Source of the DNA: a virus
Virus record (IMG/VR): IMGVR_UViG_3300034062_005631
Location: 1 to 20,967 of that record
Length of the DNA: 20,967 nt
Strand: one strand, 5' to 3'
Part shown: piece after piece, positions 1-5,573 of the stretch
How the letters are laid out: the number at the start of each line of letters is the position of its first letter
How positions within the stretch are numbered: the stretch's first letter is position 1
The notes under the pieces: generated by a model
The model's database searches: none
What the model was told of the DNA's origin: nothing
What the model saw: only the letters and a program-made list of their open reading frames with translations
Made by a program: the position numbers and the translations under genes

Positions 1-5
1 TAATT

Positions 6-689
6 ATGAGACCATCAGTGAAATTGATTGCCTGTACTCAAGGTGCAGGAGAATTAATTGGTAAGTCTGCTCAGGAGGTTATTAGTTATGTTGCCAGGGT
101 GAGTAACCCAAATAATCAATTGAATTTTGATACGGCTGCTGGTCTTCTTAAATACTGCATTAAGCATCAACATTGGAGTATTTTTGAGACGTCTTATATG
201 ACCCTAGAGATTAATACTACCAGGGCGATTGCGGCTCAGATTTTACGACACAGAAGTTTTTGTTTTCAAGAATTTTCCCAACGGTATGCAGACACCAAAC
301 TTCTTTCTGATATCCCAGAACCACCAGATCTAAGAAGGCAAGATACTAAGAATCGCCAAAATTCGATTGACGATTTGGGAGATTATTTAAAACTAACTAT
401 TCAAGATGAGATCTCTAAATACTTTGAAAGAGGTCAGGCTCTTTATAATTCTTTATTAGAACGGGGAATCGCCTCAGAATGTGCGAGATTTGTTCTACCA
501 CTCGCAACACCAACTAGAATTTATATGACAGGATCATGTAGATCATGGATTACTTATATTGCTCTCCGTGAAAAAAATGGAACGCAAAAAGAACATATGG
601 AAATTGCAAAACAATGTAAAGAGGTTTTTGGTCAGCAATTTCCTGATGTTTATGAGGCCTTAGGTGGAAATGTCGTTTGGGAGATTTAA
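6..689 (+). CDS. thyX: Flavin-dependent thymidylate synthase ThyX
   Basis: The 227-residue product matches ThyX, which makes dTMP from dUMP using FAD, NADPH and methylene-tetrahydrofolate and so supplies the phage DNA precursor pool. The signature is visible at about residues 81-94: RHRSFCFQEFSQRY, which fits the family pattern RHR-x5-E-x-S-x-R. The position that is usually Ser is Cys86 here; this is a substitution and does not break the motif. A second conserved stretch with R and P residues (ARFVLPLATPTRIY, about 160-173) and the later SCRSWITYIALR helix also fit the family. The length is normal for phage ThyX. The ATG lies 6 nt from the window edge, so the upstream control region is not visible. 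The stop codon (687-689) abuts the next small gene, whose ATG starts at 690, so co-transcription is likely. Confidence 0.95.
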   Translation: MRPSVKLIACTQGAGELIGKSAQEVISYVARVSNPNNQLNFDTAAGLLKYCIKHQHWSIFETSYMTLEINTTRAIAAQILRHRSFCFQEFSQRYADTKLLSDIPEPPDLRRQDTKNRQNSIDDLGDYLKLTIQDEISKYFERGQALYNSLLERGIASECARFVLPLATPTRIYMTGSCRSWITYIALREKNGTQKEHMEIAKQCKEVFGQQFPDVYEALGGNVVWEI

Positions 690-851
690 ATGAAATCCTA
701 TTGTATAAAAGACCATGAGACTGGTCATGTTTTTAAGATTCTTTTAACCAAAGAAGAGTTTTTAGAATTTCTGGCTGATAATCCAGAAATGGATGAATGC
801 GTTGATTGTGTCGAATGCGAAGACGCGAGTAGTATCACATTGGAGGATTGA
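690..851 (+). CDS. Small acidic Cys-cluster protein (53 aa), unknown function
   Basis: A short open frame starts with ATG immediately after the thyX stop and ends in a TGA whose last base is the first base of the next ATG (TGATG overlap). Codon use and tight packing look like its neighbours, which supports it being real. The 53-residue product is acidic and has a C-x2-C-x2-C cluster at residues 37, 40 and 43 (CVDCVEC), plus Cys5. The cluster could bind a metal or be redox active, but this is inference. I do not recognise the family. Confidence 0.6.
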   Translation: MKSYCIKDHETGHVFKILLTKEEFLEFLADNPEMDECVDCVECEDASSITLED

Positions 852-1102
852 TGATGCCCTTATATCCAGTAATTAACAAAAACACAGGTGAGACAAAAGA
901 ACTTAGCATGACTATTGCGGAGTGGGAGGTTTTTAAGGAAGAAAACCCCGATTGGTCACGTCACTGGGAAATGGGATGTGCAAGTTTGGGTGAAGTTGGA
1001 GAGTGGAAAGATGTCCTGAATAAAAAACATCCATCATTTAAGGAGGTTTTAAAAAAAGTCAAAAAATCTGGCGGCATGAATGCTAAAATGGACACACTAT
1101 GA
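851..1102 (+). CDS. Small conserved-type phage protein (83 aa) between thyX and phoH
   Basis: The ATG at 851 or 854 is more likely than the TTG at 848, because it gives the usual coupled TGATG junction with the gene before. The start (MMPLYPVINKNTGETKELSM) and a later WSRHWEMGCASLGEVGEW stretch resemble small hypothetical proteins I associate with the phoH neighbourhood of T4-like cyanophages; this is recognition from memory and was not searched. The first residues superficially recall FmdB-type regulators, but the zinc-ribbon cysteines of that family are missing: only one Cys is seen. The C-terminus is lysine rich. The TGA stop overlaps the phoH ATG (ATGA at 1099-1102). The role is unknown. 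Confidence 0.75.
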   Translation: MMPLYPVINKNTGETKELSMTIAEWEVFKEENPDWSRHWEMGCASLGEVGEWKDVLNKKHPSFKEVLKKVKKSGGMNAKMDTL

Positions 1103-1869
1103 CACGATCAAGAGCAACTCGTAAATCCAGGCAACAAGCAAACATCCCACTAAACAAGAAAAAAACTCAATCACCACTAATAACTCTTGAACATTTAGTC
1201 GAACTCCAACCATTAACTAAAAATCAAGAAAAACTTTTTTATGCCTATGATGATGGTAAAAACATCGTGGCTCATGGATATCCGGGAACCGGTAAGAGCC
1301 TTTCGCTACTTTACAAGGCCCTAGAAGAAGTGCTGGATCCATCGACTCCTTATAAAAAGGTAATTGTCGTCAGATCCACCGTTGCAACCCGCGATATTGG
1401 ATTTCTTCCTGGATCAATTTCCGAAAAGATTGCGGAATTTGAAGTACCTTATAAGTATATGATCAAAAATCTTTTTGATTTTAATTCTGACGAAAAGTAT
1501 GAGATGCTTTATGGGAACCTAAAGGCCCAGAAGAGTTTTTATTTTATGCCGACGAGTTTTATTCGTGGGATGACAATTGACGAGGCCGTTATAATTGTTG
1601 ATGAATTTCAGAATTGTAATAATCATGAATTAACTTCGTTAATTACGCGAGTGGGGCAAAACACTAAAATTCATTTTAGTGGGGATATTTTTCAAACTGA
1701 TTTAACTAAAAAAAGTGATATTGAAGGAATTCTAGTCTTTATGAATATTTTGAATAATATGAATTCTTTTGAGCGAATCGACTTCAATATTGAAGATATT
1801 ATTCGATCAGAATTATTAAAAGAGTTTATAATAGCTAAAGACAAAATGGGTTTATTTCTTAAAGACTAA
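1099..1869 (+). CDS. phoH: PhoH-like P-loop ATPase
   Basis: The 256-residue protein contains a Walker A motif GYPGTGKS at about residues 60-67 and a Walker B VIIVDEFQN at about 164-172. It also has the PhoH-type stretch around RSTVATRDIGFLPG (about 92-105) and the sensor-like region HFSGDIFQTDL. These define the PhoH family of RNA-helicase-like ATPases. Marine phages often carry phoH, but its role in infection is unsettled, and the link to phosphate stress comes from the E. coli Pho regulon. The basic, low-complexity first 25 residues look disordered. The start overlaps the preceding gene by 4 nt (ATGA). The gene is the last of its cluster and is followed by an intrinsic terminator about 40 nt downstream. 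Confidence 0.93.
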   Translation: MTRSRATRKSRQQANIPLNKKKTQSPLITLEHLVELQPLTKNQEKLFYAYDDGKNIVAHGYPGTGKSLSLLYKALEEVLDPSTPYKKVIVVRSTVATRDIGFLPGSISEKIAEFEVPYKYMIKNLFDFNSDEKYEMLYGNLKAQKSFYFMPTSFIRGMTIDEAVIIVDEFQNCNNHELTSLITRVGQNTKIHFSGDIFQTDLTKKSDIEGILVFMNILNNMNSFERIDFNIEDIIRSELLKEFIIAKDKMGLFLKD

Positions 1870-1909
1870 ATAGTAAGTCTGTTAAGATGGCACTCTCTGC
1901 GGACAAAGG

Positions 1910-1937
1910 GGACACTTCTTTATGGAGTGTCCTTTTT
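1910..1937 (+). terminator. Intrinsic terminator after phoH
   Basis: GGACACT (1910-1916) pairs with AGTGTCC (1926-1932) around a 9-nt loop and is followed at once by five T (1933-1937). It closes the thyX-phoH cluster and would limit read-through into the endonuclease gene. Confidence 0.85.
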
Positions 1938-1953
1938 ATGAAAAAATTATTTT

Positions 1954-1961
1954 ACTAAATA
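1954..1961 (+). promoter_or_regulatory. Possible T4-type late promoter (ACTAAATA)
   Basis: The octamer resembles the T4 late promoter TATAAATA with changes at its first two positions. A start about 6 nt downstream (near 1967) would give a transcript that lacks the left arm of the inverted repeat 1878-1892 and so leaves the endonuclease start accessible. The motif is short and AT-rich, so chance occurrence is possible. Confidence 0.35.
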
Positions 1962-1986
1962 ATAATGCCATCTTAATAGAATATCA

Positions 1987-2508
1987 ATGACTAAGCAAAG
2001 TCCACGTATTTACGTATATAAAATTATCTTTTTAGAGATTCCACATTATTATTTTGGATCTCACAAAGAAAAATATTTTAATGAATTTTACCTAGGTTCT
2101 CCAGTAACTAATAAGGACGTTTGGGTTTTTTATACTCCTATAAAAGAAATAATTAAGGAATTTCCATTTACAGATGAGGGGTACATTGAGGCTAGAAATT
2201 ATGAAGATAGTTTAATTGAACCCGTTTATAAAACGGACCCATTTTGTTTAAATGAGGCATGTAAAGGTAGAATGACTATAAATTCCTGCAGAAGAGGAGG
2301 ACAAAAAACAGGAAAATACCATTATGAAAACGGTACAGGCATATTTTCTTTAACCACAGAAGAAAAACGTGAAGTCAGTAGAAAAAATGGACAAACTCAT
2401 TATGAAAATGGTACAGGTATATTTTCTATAACCCCAGAAGAAAAACGTGAAATTAGTCGAAGAGTTGGACAAACTCATTATGAAATGGGACTAGTATTTT
2501 TTCTTTAA
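1987..2508 (+). CDS. N-terminal part of the frameshifted endonuclease (173 aa)
   Basis: This is the open part of the broken endonuclease as it reads today. It keeps the whole GIY-YIG-like N-terminal module (about residues 1-110) and two full repeat units, enters the third, then runs out of frame into MGLVFFL and stops at 2506-2508. If made, it would be a catalytic domain with a shortened DNA-binding tail. No Shine-Dalgarno sequence is visible, and the start lies just after the right arm of a long inverted repeat. The first ATG (MTKQSPRIYVYK) aligns with the paralogue MKNKSPRIYTYK, which supports the start. Confidence 0.65.
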   Translation: MTKQSPRIYVYKIIFLEIPHYYFGSHKEKYFNEFYLGSPVTNKDVWVFYTPIKEIIKEFPFTDEGYIEARNYEDSLIEPVYKTDPFCLNEACKGRMTINSCRRGGQKTGKYHYENGTGIFSLTTEEKREVSRKNGQTHYENGTGIFSITPEEKREISRRVGQTHYEMGLVFFL

Positions 2509-3023
2509 CTGATGAAGAAAGGCGAGAAAATTGTAGAAAAGGGGGACAAACAAATAAAGAAAATGGAACTGGTATTTGTGGAATGTCAAAAGAACAGCTA
2601 CAGGAAAATGGAAGAAATTCCGCAAGGAAATGTAAAGAAAGAGGAACTGGAATTTTTGGAATGACCCCAGAAGAAAAACGTGAACGTAGCAGCAAAGTAG
2701 GACAAAAACACAAAGAAAATGGAACTGGAATTTTTGGAATGACCCCGGAAGAAAAGAGAGAGGCTAGTAAAAAAGGAGCACAAACAAATAAAGAAAATGG
2801 AACTGGATTATATGGAATTTCACCAGAACAAAGAAAAGAACATGGTAGAAAAAATGGGCAAAAATCCCATGAGAATAAAACTGGACTTTTTGCTATGGCC
2901 CCGGAGGAAAAAACACAGGCGGGAAAAAGAGGAGCCCAAACCCAGATGGAGAAGGGTATTGGAATTTTTGGGAGAACTAAAGAAGAACAAAGAAAAAATG
3001 CTGCTAATGGATTACACGCTCAA
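2323..3023 (+). repeat. Nine tandem 78-nt coding repeats (26-residue NUMOD3-like units)
   Basis: Units start at 2323, 2401, 2479, 2556, 2634, 2712, 2790, 2868 and 2946. Spacing is exactly 78 nt, except 77 nt for the third unit, which carries the one-base deletion. The unit consensus is roughly ENGTGIFGMTPEEKREx followed by SRKGGQTHK. The G-[IL]-x-x-[MIL]-[ST]-x-E-[EQ]-[KR]-[KR] core recalls NUMOD3-type DNA-binding motifs of homing endonucleases. The paralogue at 6542 has only one such unit, so the array grew by unequal recombination or slippage. The repeats are coding and in phase, so this is not a CRISPR array. Confidence 0.9.
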
Positions 3024-3128
3024 AGGTGGCAATGCACCGTTACTGGTTATGTTACTACGTCGGGTCCACTTACAGGATACCAAAAAGCCAGAGGCATCGA
3101 CACCTCTAACCGCATAAGAATTCAATAG
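2583..3128 (+). CDS. C-terminal repeat fragment of the frameshifted endonuclease (181 aa)
   Basis: The frame opens within repeat unit 3 and first offers an ATG at 2583. The 181-residue product would consist of the later 26-residue repeats (part of unit 4 to unit 9) and the family C-terminal module WQCTVTGYVTTSGPLTGYQK...DTSNRIRIQ. It has no nuclease domain. Whether it is translated alone is doubtful, since no ribosome-binding site is seen before the ATG. It is best read as the downstream half of the broken endonuclease. Confidence 0.5.
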   Translation: MSKEQLQENGRNSARKCKERGTGIFGMTPEEKRERSSKVGQKHKENGTGIFGMTPEEKREASKKGAQTNKENGTGLYGISPEQRKEHGRKNGQKSHENKTGLFAMAPEEKTQAGKRGAQTQMEKGIGIFGRTKEEQRKNAANGLHAQRWQCTVTGYVTTSGPLTGYQKARGIDTSNRIRIQ

Positions 3129-3146
3129 ACAGTTTTAAAATTGTCT
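3127..3146 (+). other. Hairpin directly after the endonuclease stop
   Basis: AGACAGTT (3127-3134) pairs with AATTGTCT (3139-3146), including one G-U pair, around a TTAA loop. No T-run follows, so it is not a canonical terminator. It may protect the 3' end of the message or mark an insertion border. Confidence 0.35.
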
Positions 3147-3164
3147 CATAAGCTCTCGGACCAC

Positions 3165-3193
3165 TTGACAGATCCCGATGATCATGCTACAAT
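3165..3193 (+). promoter_or_regulatory. Sigma70-type early promoter for the replication operon
   Basis: A perfect -35 TTGACA (3165-3170) is followed after 17 nt by TACAAT (3188-3193), one change from the -10 consensus. The predicted start is near 3200, giving a short leader with a GAAGGA ribosome-binding site (3205-3210) before the ATG at 3215. This fits host RNA polymerase transcription of the exonuclease-gp33-gp59-LRV-gp32 cluster. Confidence 0.85.
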
Positions 3194-3214
3194 ACACCCA
3201 GGTTGAAGGATAAA

Positions 3215-3892
3215 ATGACTTTTACACATGTTGGAATAAATTTACCCAAATTACAAAGGGAACACATAAATGGGGTTCGCTATTATACAATCAATGAGGA
3301 AAACAAAAAACTAGTCTCTATAACTTCTGTTATCAGTAATTATAACAAAGAAAAATTCACACTCTGGAGACAAAAAGTAGGAGACGAAGAGGCCGATAGA
3401 ATAGTAAAAAATTCTACCAGTAGGGGAACTGATACTCATACTCTTATTGAAAATTACCTCTTAAATAAGGATCTCCCTAAAGTACAACAGGTTATTTCAA
3501 ATTACTTATTTAATTTTGCCAAACCAGATTTAAATAGGATTAATAACATTTATACGCTTGAGGGGGCTCTTTATAGTCTAACTTTAGGCGTGGCCGGGAC
3601 CGTAGATTGCATTGCAGAATTCGACGGTGAACTTGCGGTTATTGATTTTAAGACATCAAAAACTCCTAAACCAGTTGCCTGGCTTGAGGGATACTTCACG
3701 CAAACAATTTTCTATGCAATGGCCCTGTATGAGATGACAGGAATTAAGGTCAAAAAATTAGTTATAATTATGACCTGCGAAAATGGTGAATGTGTTGTTT
3801 ATGAAGAAAGAGACCTTAAAAAGTACATGAAACTGGTCGTTAAATATATCGACAAATTTGTAGAAGACAAGTCAAAAACACTCTCCGATTAA
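3215..3892 (+). CDS. PD-(D/E)XK exonuclease (RecB/Cas4-like nuclease fold)
   Basis: The protein has the nuclease core typical of this superfamily: GVAGTVDCIAEFDGELAVIDFKTSK, cut here for clarity as GVAGTVD then AVIDFKTSK, at about residues 125-149. It supplies the acidic D, the D-x-K pair and the following T-S-K. A QxxxYAMA-like motif follows (QTIFYAMALYEM, about 164-175), as in RecB-type nucleases. It probably processes DNA ends or host DNA during replication or recombination. A TTG at 3203 would add four residues, but the ATG at 3215 is preferred because GAAGGA (3205-3210) lies just upstream of it and it follows the promoter at 3165-3193 directly. It is the first gene of an operon with T4 replication genes. 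The exact substrate cannot be read from sequence. Confidence 0.85.
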   Translation: MTFTHVGINLPKLQREHINGVRYYTINEENKKLVSITSVISNYNKEKFTLWRQKVGDEEADRIVKNSTSRGTDTHTLIENYLLNKDLPKVQQVISNYLFNFAKPDLNRINNIYTLEGALYSLTLGVAGTVDCIAEFDGELAVIDFKTSKTPKPVAWLEGYFTQTIFYAMALYEMTGIKVKKLVIIMTCENGECVVYEERDLKKYMKLVVKYIDKFVEDKSKTLSD

Positions 3893-3899
3893 CAGACTC

Positions 3900-4172
3900 A
3901 TGAAATCTTTTAATTACAAAGAAGAACTACAAAAAGAACTAGAAAAGAAGTTCCACTCGCCAGAAAAGTTTTCACAAGAAATCGAGAACCTCATCATAAA
4001 AAACCCAGAATATAATTACATCACGGCAATCATTGAATACTGTGAGTCCAATGATATTGACGTGGAGCTGGTTCCAAAGCTAATCACCAAGCCACTAAAA
4101 GAAAAACTCAAGTGGAACGCAACCGAACTCAACTTTTTAAAGAAAACCTCCCTAGGTAAACTTCCTATCTAA
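3900..4172 (+). CDS. 33: Late-transcription coactivator gp33-like
   Basis: This 90-residue acidic and basic helical protein matches the T4 gp33 type of marine T4-like phages. The best part is the C-terminal half, ITAIIEYCESNDIDVE followed by LITKPLKEKLKWNATELNFLKKTS, where the KPLKEK and ELNFLKKTS stretches are typical. In T4, gp33 bridges RNA polymerase and the gp45 sliding clamp to activate late promoters. It lies 7 nt after the exonuclease and shares its TAATG stop/start junction with gp59, so it belongs to the same early operon. This fits its need to be made before late genes are switched on. No strong ribosome-binding site is seen. Confidence 0.85.
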   Translation: MKSFNYKEELQKELEKKFHSPEKFSQEIENLIIKNPEYNYITAIIEYCESNDIDVELVPKLITKPLKEKLKWNATELNFLKKTSLGKLPI

Positions 4173-4753
4173 TGTCCCCTTTTGAAGTTTATGAAATGTA
4201 TCTGGCCATAAAGATGCATTTCACCCAGCCGTCTTATGATTATTTCAAGTATTCTGGTAAGGTCAAATCAAACATCGAATCATTTAATAAAAGAAAGGAC
4301 AGATACTTCTTTGAAAAACTCTCAAGAAAAAAGGCCAGAAAAGACGTTTTGGATTATTTTGTTTCAAACTTTATAGAATCTTCTGATCCTTCTAAAATGT
4401 GGGTCGGGGAAATGAAGACCTCTGGTGAGGATAATTACCTAAAATGGAAAGGGCGGGTTCATTCTTTTACTTATTTGTTTGAGTCTGATTTAAACACTTT
4501 AACGGAGGATTGTCATCTTTATGAGGCTATTGTTTCAAAATCAGGCCATCCAAAAATCATAAAGTCCTATCTGGCAGGGAGGATCTGTTTAGAATCAATT
4601 GTTGTTATGGATGACCTGACGAAGTTTATGAGTAAGTTATCTGGGTCTTATGATCCTGTTTTAGATGTTATTCGGGCCAGGGTTAGTAAGTACAGGCCAT
4701 TTTTTGTTTACGATAAGGATTCTGCTGTTCGTGTGATTAGGAGTAAAATGTGA
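4172..4753 (+). CDS. 59: gp59-like loader of the replicative helicase
   Basis: The 193-residue product resembles T4 gp59 along its length (217 aa in T4). The N-terminal part FEVYEMYLAIKMHF...YDYFKYSGKV, the KRKDRYFFEKLS segment (about residues 41-52) and MWVGEM correspond to conserved stretches of gp59. gp59 binds fork DNA, gp32 and gp41 and loads the gp41 helicase at replication forks. Its position between gp33 and gp32 supports this. Start and stop overlap both neighbours (TAATG upstream; TGATG at 4751-4755 downstream), implying coupled translation. Confidence 0.9.
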   Translation: MSPFEVYEMYLAIKMHFTQPSYDYFKYSGKVKSNIESFNKRKDRYFFEKLSRKKARKDVLDYFVSNFIESSDPSKMWVGEMKTSGEDNYLKWKGRVHSFTYLFESDLNTLTEDCHLYEAIVSKSGHPKIIKSYLAGRICLESIVVMDDLTKFMSKLSGSYDPVLDVIRARVSKYRPFFVYDKDSAVRVIRSKM

Positions 4754-5088
4754 TGGAGTATGGAACGAAAGCGAAATTAGCAGAGCGTGCTGATACTCCT
4801 ATTGAAGTTTTAGAGAAATTAGCGGCTGATGAAGAGTGGATGGTTCGCGGTCGGGTTGCATCAAACCCAAGTACACCACAAAAATCTTTAGAACTCCTGG
4901 CAACTGATAAAAATCCTGATGTTCGCGGTCGGCTTGCATCAAACCCAAGTACGCCGCTAAAAACATTAGAACTCCTGGCGACCGATGAAAATTCTTGGGT
5001 TCGCTACTGGACTGCACAAAACCCGAACAGAAACGAACTAATCGAACGACTGGTTCTTATGACTAATTATAAACTGGGGGTGGGCTGA
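4753..5088 (+). CDS. LRV-repeat protein A (variant leucine-rich repeats), 111 aa
   Basis: The protein is built from 26-residue repeats of the form VRGRVASNPSTPxKxLELLATDxNPD, matching the LRV (variant leucine-rich, HEAT-like solenoid) pattern R-x2-A-x-N-P-x-T-P-x2-x-L-x2-L-A-x-D. DNA repeat starts are seen at 4843, 4921 and 4999 with an exact 78-nt period. It lacks the cysteine cluster that binds iron-sulfur in the Azotobacter LRV protein. The ATG at 4753 overlaps the gp59 stop; a GTG at 4750 would add one residue. Solenoids of this type usually bind protein. Its place among replication genes suggests a partner there, but no function is known to me. It is the first of a tandem pair. Confidence 0.75.
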   Translation: MEYGTKAKLAERADTPIEVLEKLAADEEWMVRGRVASNPSTPQKSLELLATDKNPDVRGRLASNPSTPLKTLELLATDENSWVRYWTAQNPNRNELIERLVLMTNYKLGVG

Positions 5089-5498
5089 TGGATTATGACA
5101 CAAAACTAGAATTGGCAAGGAGTCATGATACTCCTATCGAGATTTTAGAAGAGTTGGCTGTTGATGAAAGTTGGGAGATTCGTGGCGAGGTTGCAACAAA
5201 CTCAAATACTCTAGCAAAAACTTTAAAACTTCTAGCAACTGATAAAAATAATTTGGTTCGCAGAAGGGTCGCAAAAAACCCAAACACCCCAGTGGAAATT
5301 CTGCAACAATTAGCGACTGATATATCATGGATCGTTCGCGCCTGTACTGCAGAAAATCCAAACATACCATTAGAAATTCTTGAACAATTAGCGACTGATA
5401 AAGATTCTGATGTTCGCTACTGGGTTGTGCAACATCCAAACCGAACCGAACTTATCGAACGACTGGTTCTTATGACCAATTATAAGTCGGCTAAATAG
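5088..5498 (+). CDS. LRV-repeat protein B (136 aa), tandem paralogue of the gene before
   Basis: This is the same family as the preceding gene, with one more repeat: TPIEILEELAVDESWEIRGEVATNSNT and further units of 26 residues. Both proteins end in NPNR or HPNR followed by xELIERLVLMTNYK. A 23-nt block is identical between the two genes (5041-5063 and 5454-5476), showing a fairly recent duplication or continued conversion. The ATG overlaps the upstream stop (TGATG, 5086-5090). One Cys in the IVRACTAENP stretch is not part of a metal cluster. The function is unknown. The end of the gene overlaps a CTAAATA motif before the gp32 leader. Confidence 0.75.
   Translation: MDYDTKLELARSHDTPIEILEELAVDESWEIRGEVATNSNTLAKTLKLLATDKNNLVRRRVAKNPNTPVEILQQLATDISWIVRACTAENPNIPLEILEQLATDKDSDVRYWVVQHPNRTELIERLVLMTNYKSAK
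5490..5497 (+). promoter_or_regulatory. Possible late-promoter motif (GCTAAATA)
   Basis: The motif overlaps the stop codon of the second LRV gene, 77 nt before gp32. It resembles the phage late octamer, and a late promoter could add gp32 synthesis late in infection. Support is weak because the motif is short and spans common coding bases. Confidence 0.25.
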
Positions 5499-5573
5499 AC
5501 GATTATGGGTTGGTAAACCTGTCAAAAAAGCTTCCGGTTTTAATGTTATCTATCGTATCTATCGTATTAAAAA
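5499..5573 (+). promoter_or_regulatory. gp32 leader with 9-nt direct repeat and small hairpins
   Basis: Just before the gp32 ATG, TATCTATCG occurs twice in tandem (5547-5555, 5556-5564), followed by TATTAAAAA. Further up, GGTT (5508-5511) can pair with AACC (5516-5519), and AAACC (5515-5519) can instead pair with GGTTT (5536-5540), so the two hairpins exclude each other. T4 gp32 represses its own translation by binding a structured, AT-rich leader. This leader could act similarly, but the role is inferred. No Shine-Dalgarno sequence is seen. Confidence 0.35.

Larger units (their letters stand above)
1878..1980 (+). promoter_or_regulatory. Long-range inverted repeat enclosing terminator, upstream of the endonuclease start
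   Basis: TCTGTTAAGATGGCA (1878-1892) pairs with TGCCATCTTAATAGA (1966-1980) over 15 base pairs, with one G-U pair. The right arm occupies positions -7 to -21 relative to the ATG at 1987, where a ribosome would bind. The loop of about 73 nt contains the phoH terminator hairpin, a 6-codon mini-ORF (ATG at 1938, stop at 1956-1958) and a late-promoter-like octamer (1954-1961). The pairing is seen directly. The regulatory role, blocking translation on read-through transcripts, is inferred by analogy with T4 homing endonuclease leaders. Confidence 0.55.
1987..3128 (+). pseudogene. GIY-YIG-like free-standing homing endonuclease with nine-unit repeat tail, frameshifted
   Basis: Two adjacent open frames together match one protein of the same family as the intact gene at 6542-7093. 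Both share the N-terminal module SPRIYxYK...PHYYxGxHK...GSP and the C-terminal WQCTVTG...GYQ/RYQKARGIDTSNRIR ending. The pattern YxYK-x10-YYFG and the later conserved Glu region fit a degenerate GIY-YIG nuclease. Adding one A in the A-run near 2482-2485 joins the frames into a protein of about 380 residues. The repeat array is exactly in step at 78 nt except for the broken unit, which is 77 nt. This could be a true inactivating deletion or a homopolymer sequencing error. No clear slippery site is present at the break. Such endonucleases spread by cutting related genomes that lack the insertion. Confidence 0.75.

Noticed and set aside
851-1102. FmdB-type zinc-ribbon regulator
   Set aside because: Only the first few residues look similar. 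The required cysteine pairs are absent.
1865-1872. ACTAAATA at the phoH stop as a late promoter
   Set aside because: It would fire straight into the phoH terminator 40 nt downstream, and the bases are explained by the KD-stop codons. It was not kept as a feature.
2475-2500. Programmed frameshift to restore the broken endonuclease
   Set aside because: The sequence at the break (CAT TAT GAA ATG GGA) has no slippery heptamer, and the defect is exactly one base relative to neighbouring repeat units. A mutation or read error is more likely.
2453-2783. Minus-strand open frames across the repeat array
   Set aside because: They are shadows of the repeat coding strand, rich in Phe/Ser from complementary Lys/Glu codons, and have no start signals or family match.
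2323-3023. Regular direct repeats that could be taken for a CRISPR array
   Set aside because: The period is 78 nt with no unique spacers. The units are in-phase coding repeats of 26 residues in an endonuclease.
2797-3117. Plus-strand frame overlapping the endonuclease C-terminus in another phase
   Set aside because: The product is low-complexity and Lys-rich and arises from the same repeats out of frame. The in-phase frame has the conserved C-terminal module.
3127-3146. Intrinsic terminator after the first endonuclease
   Set aside because: The stem is good but no T-run follows. It is listed only as a hairpin.
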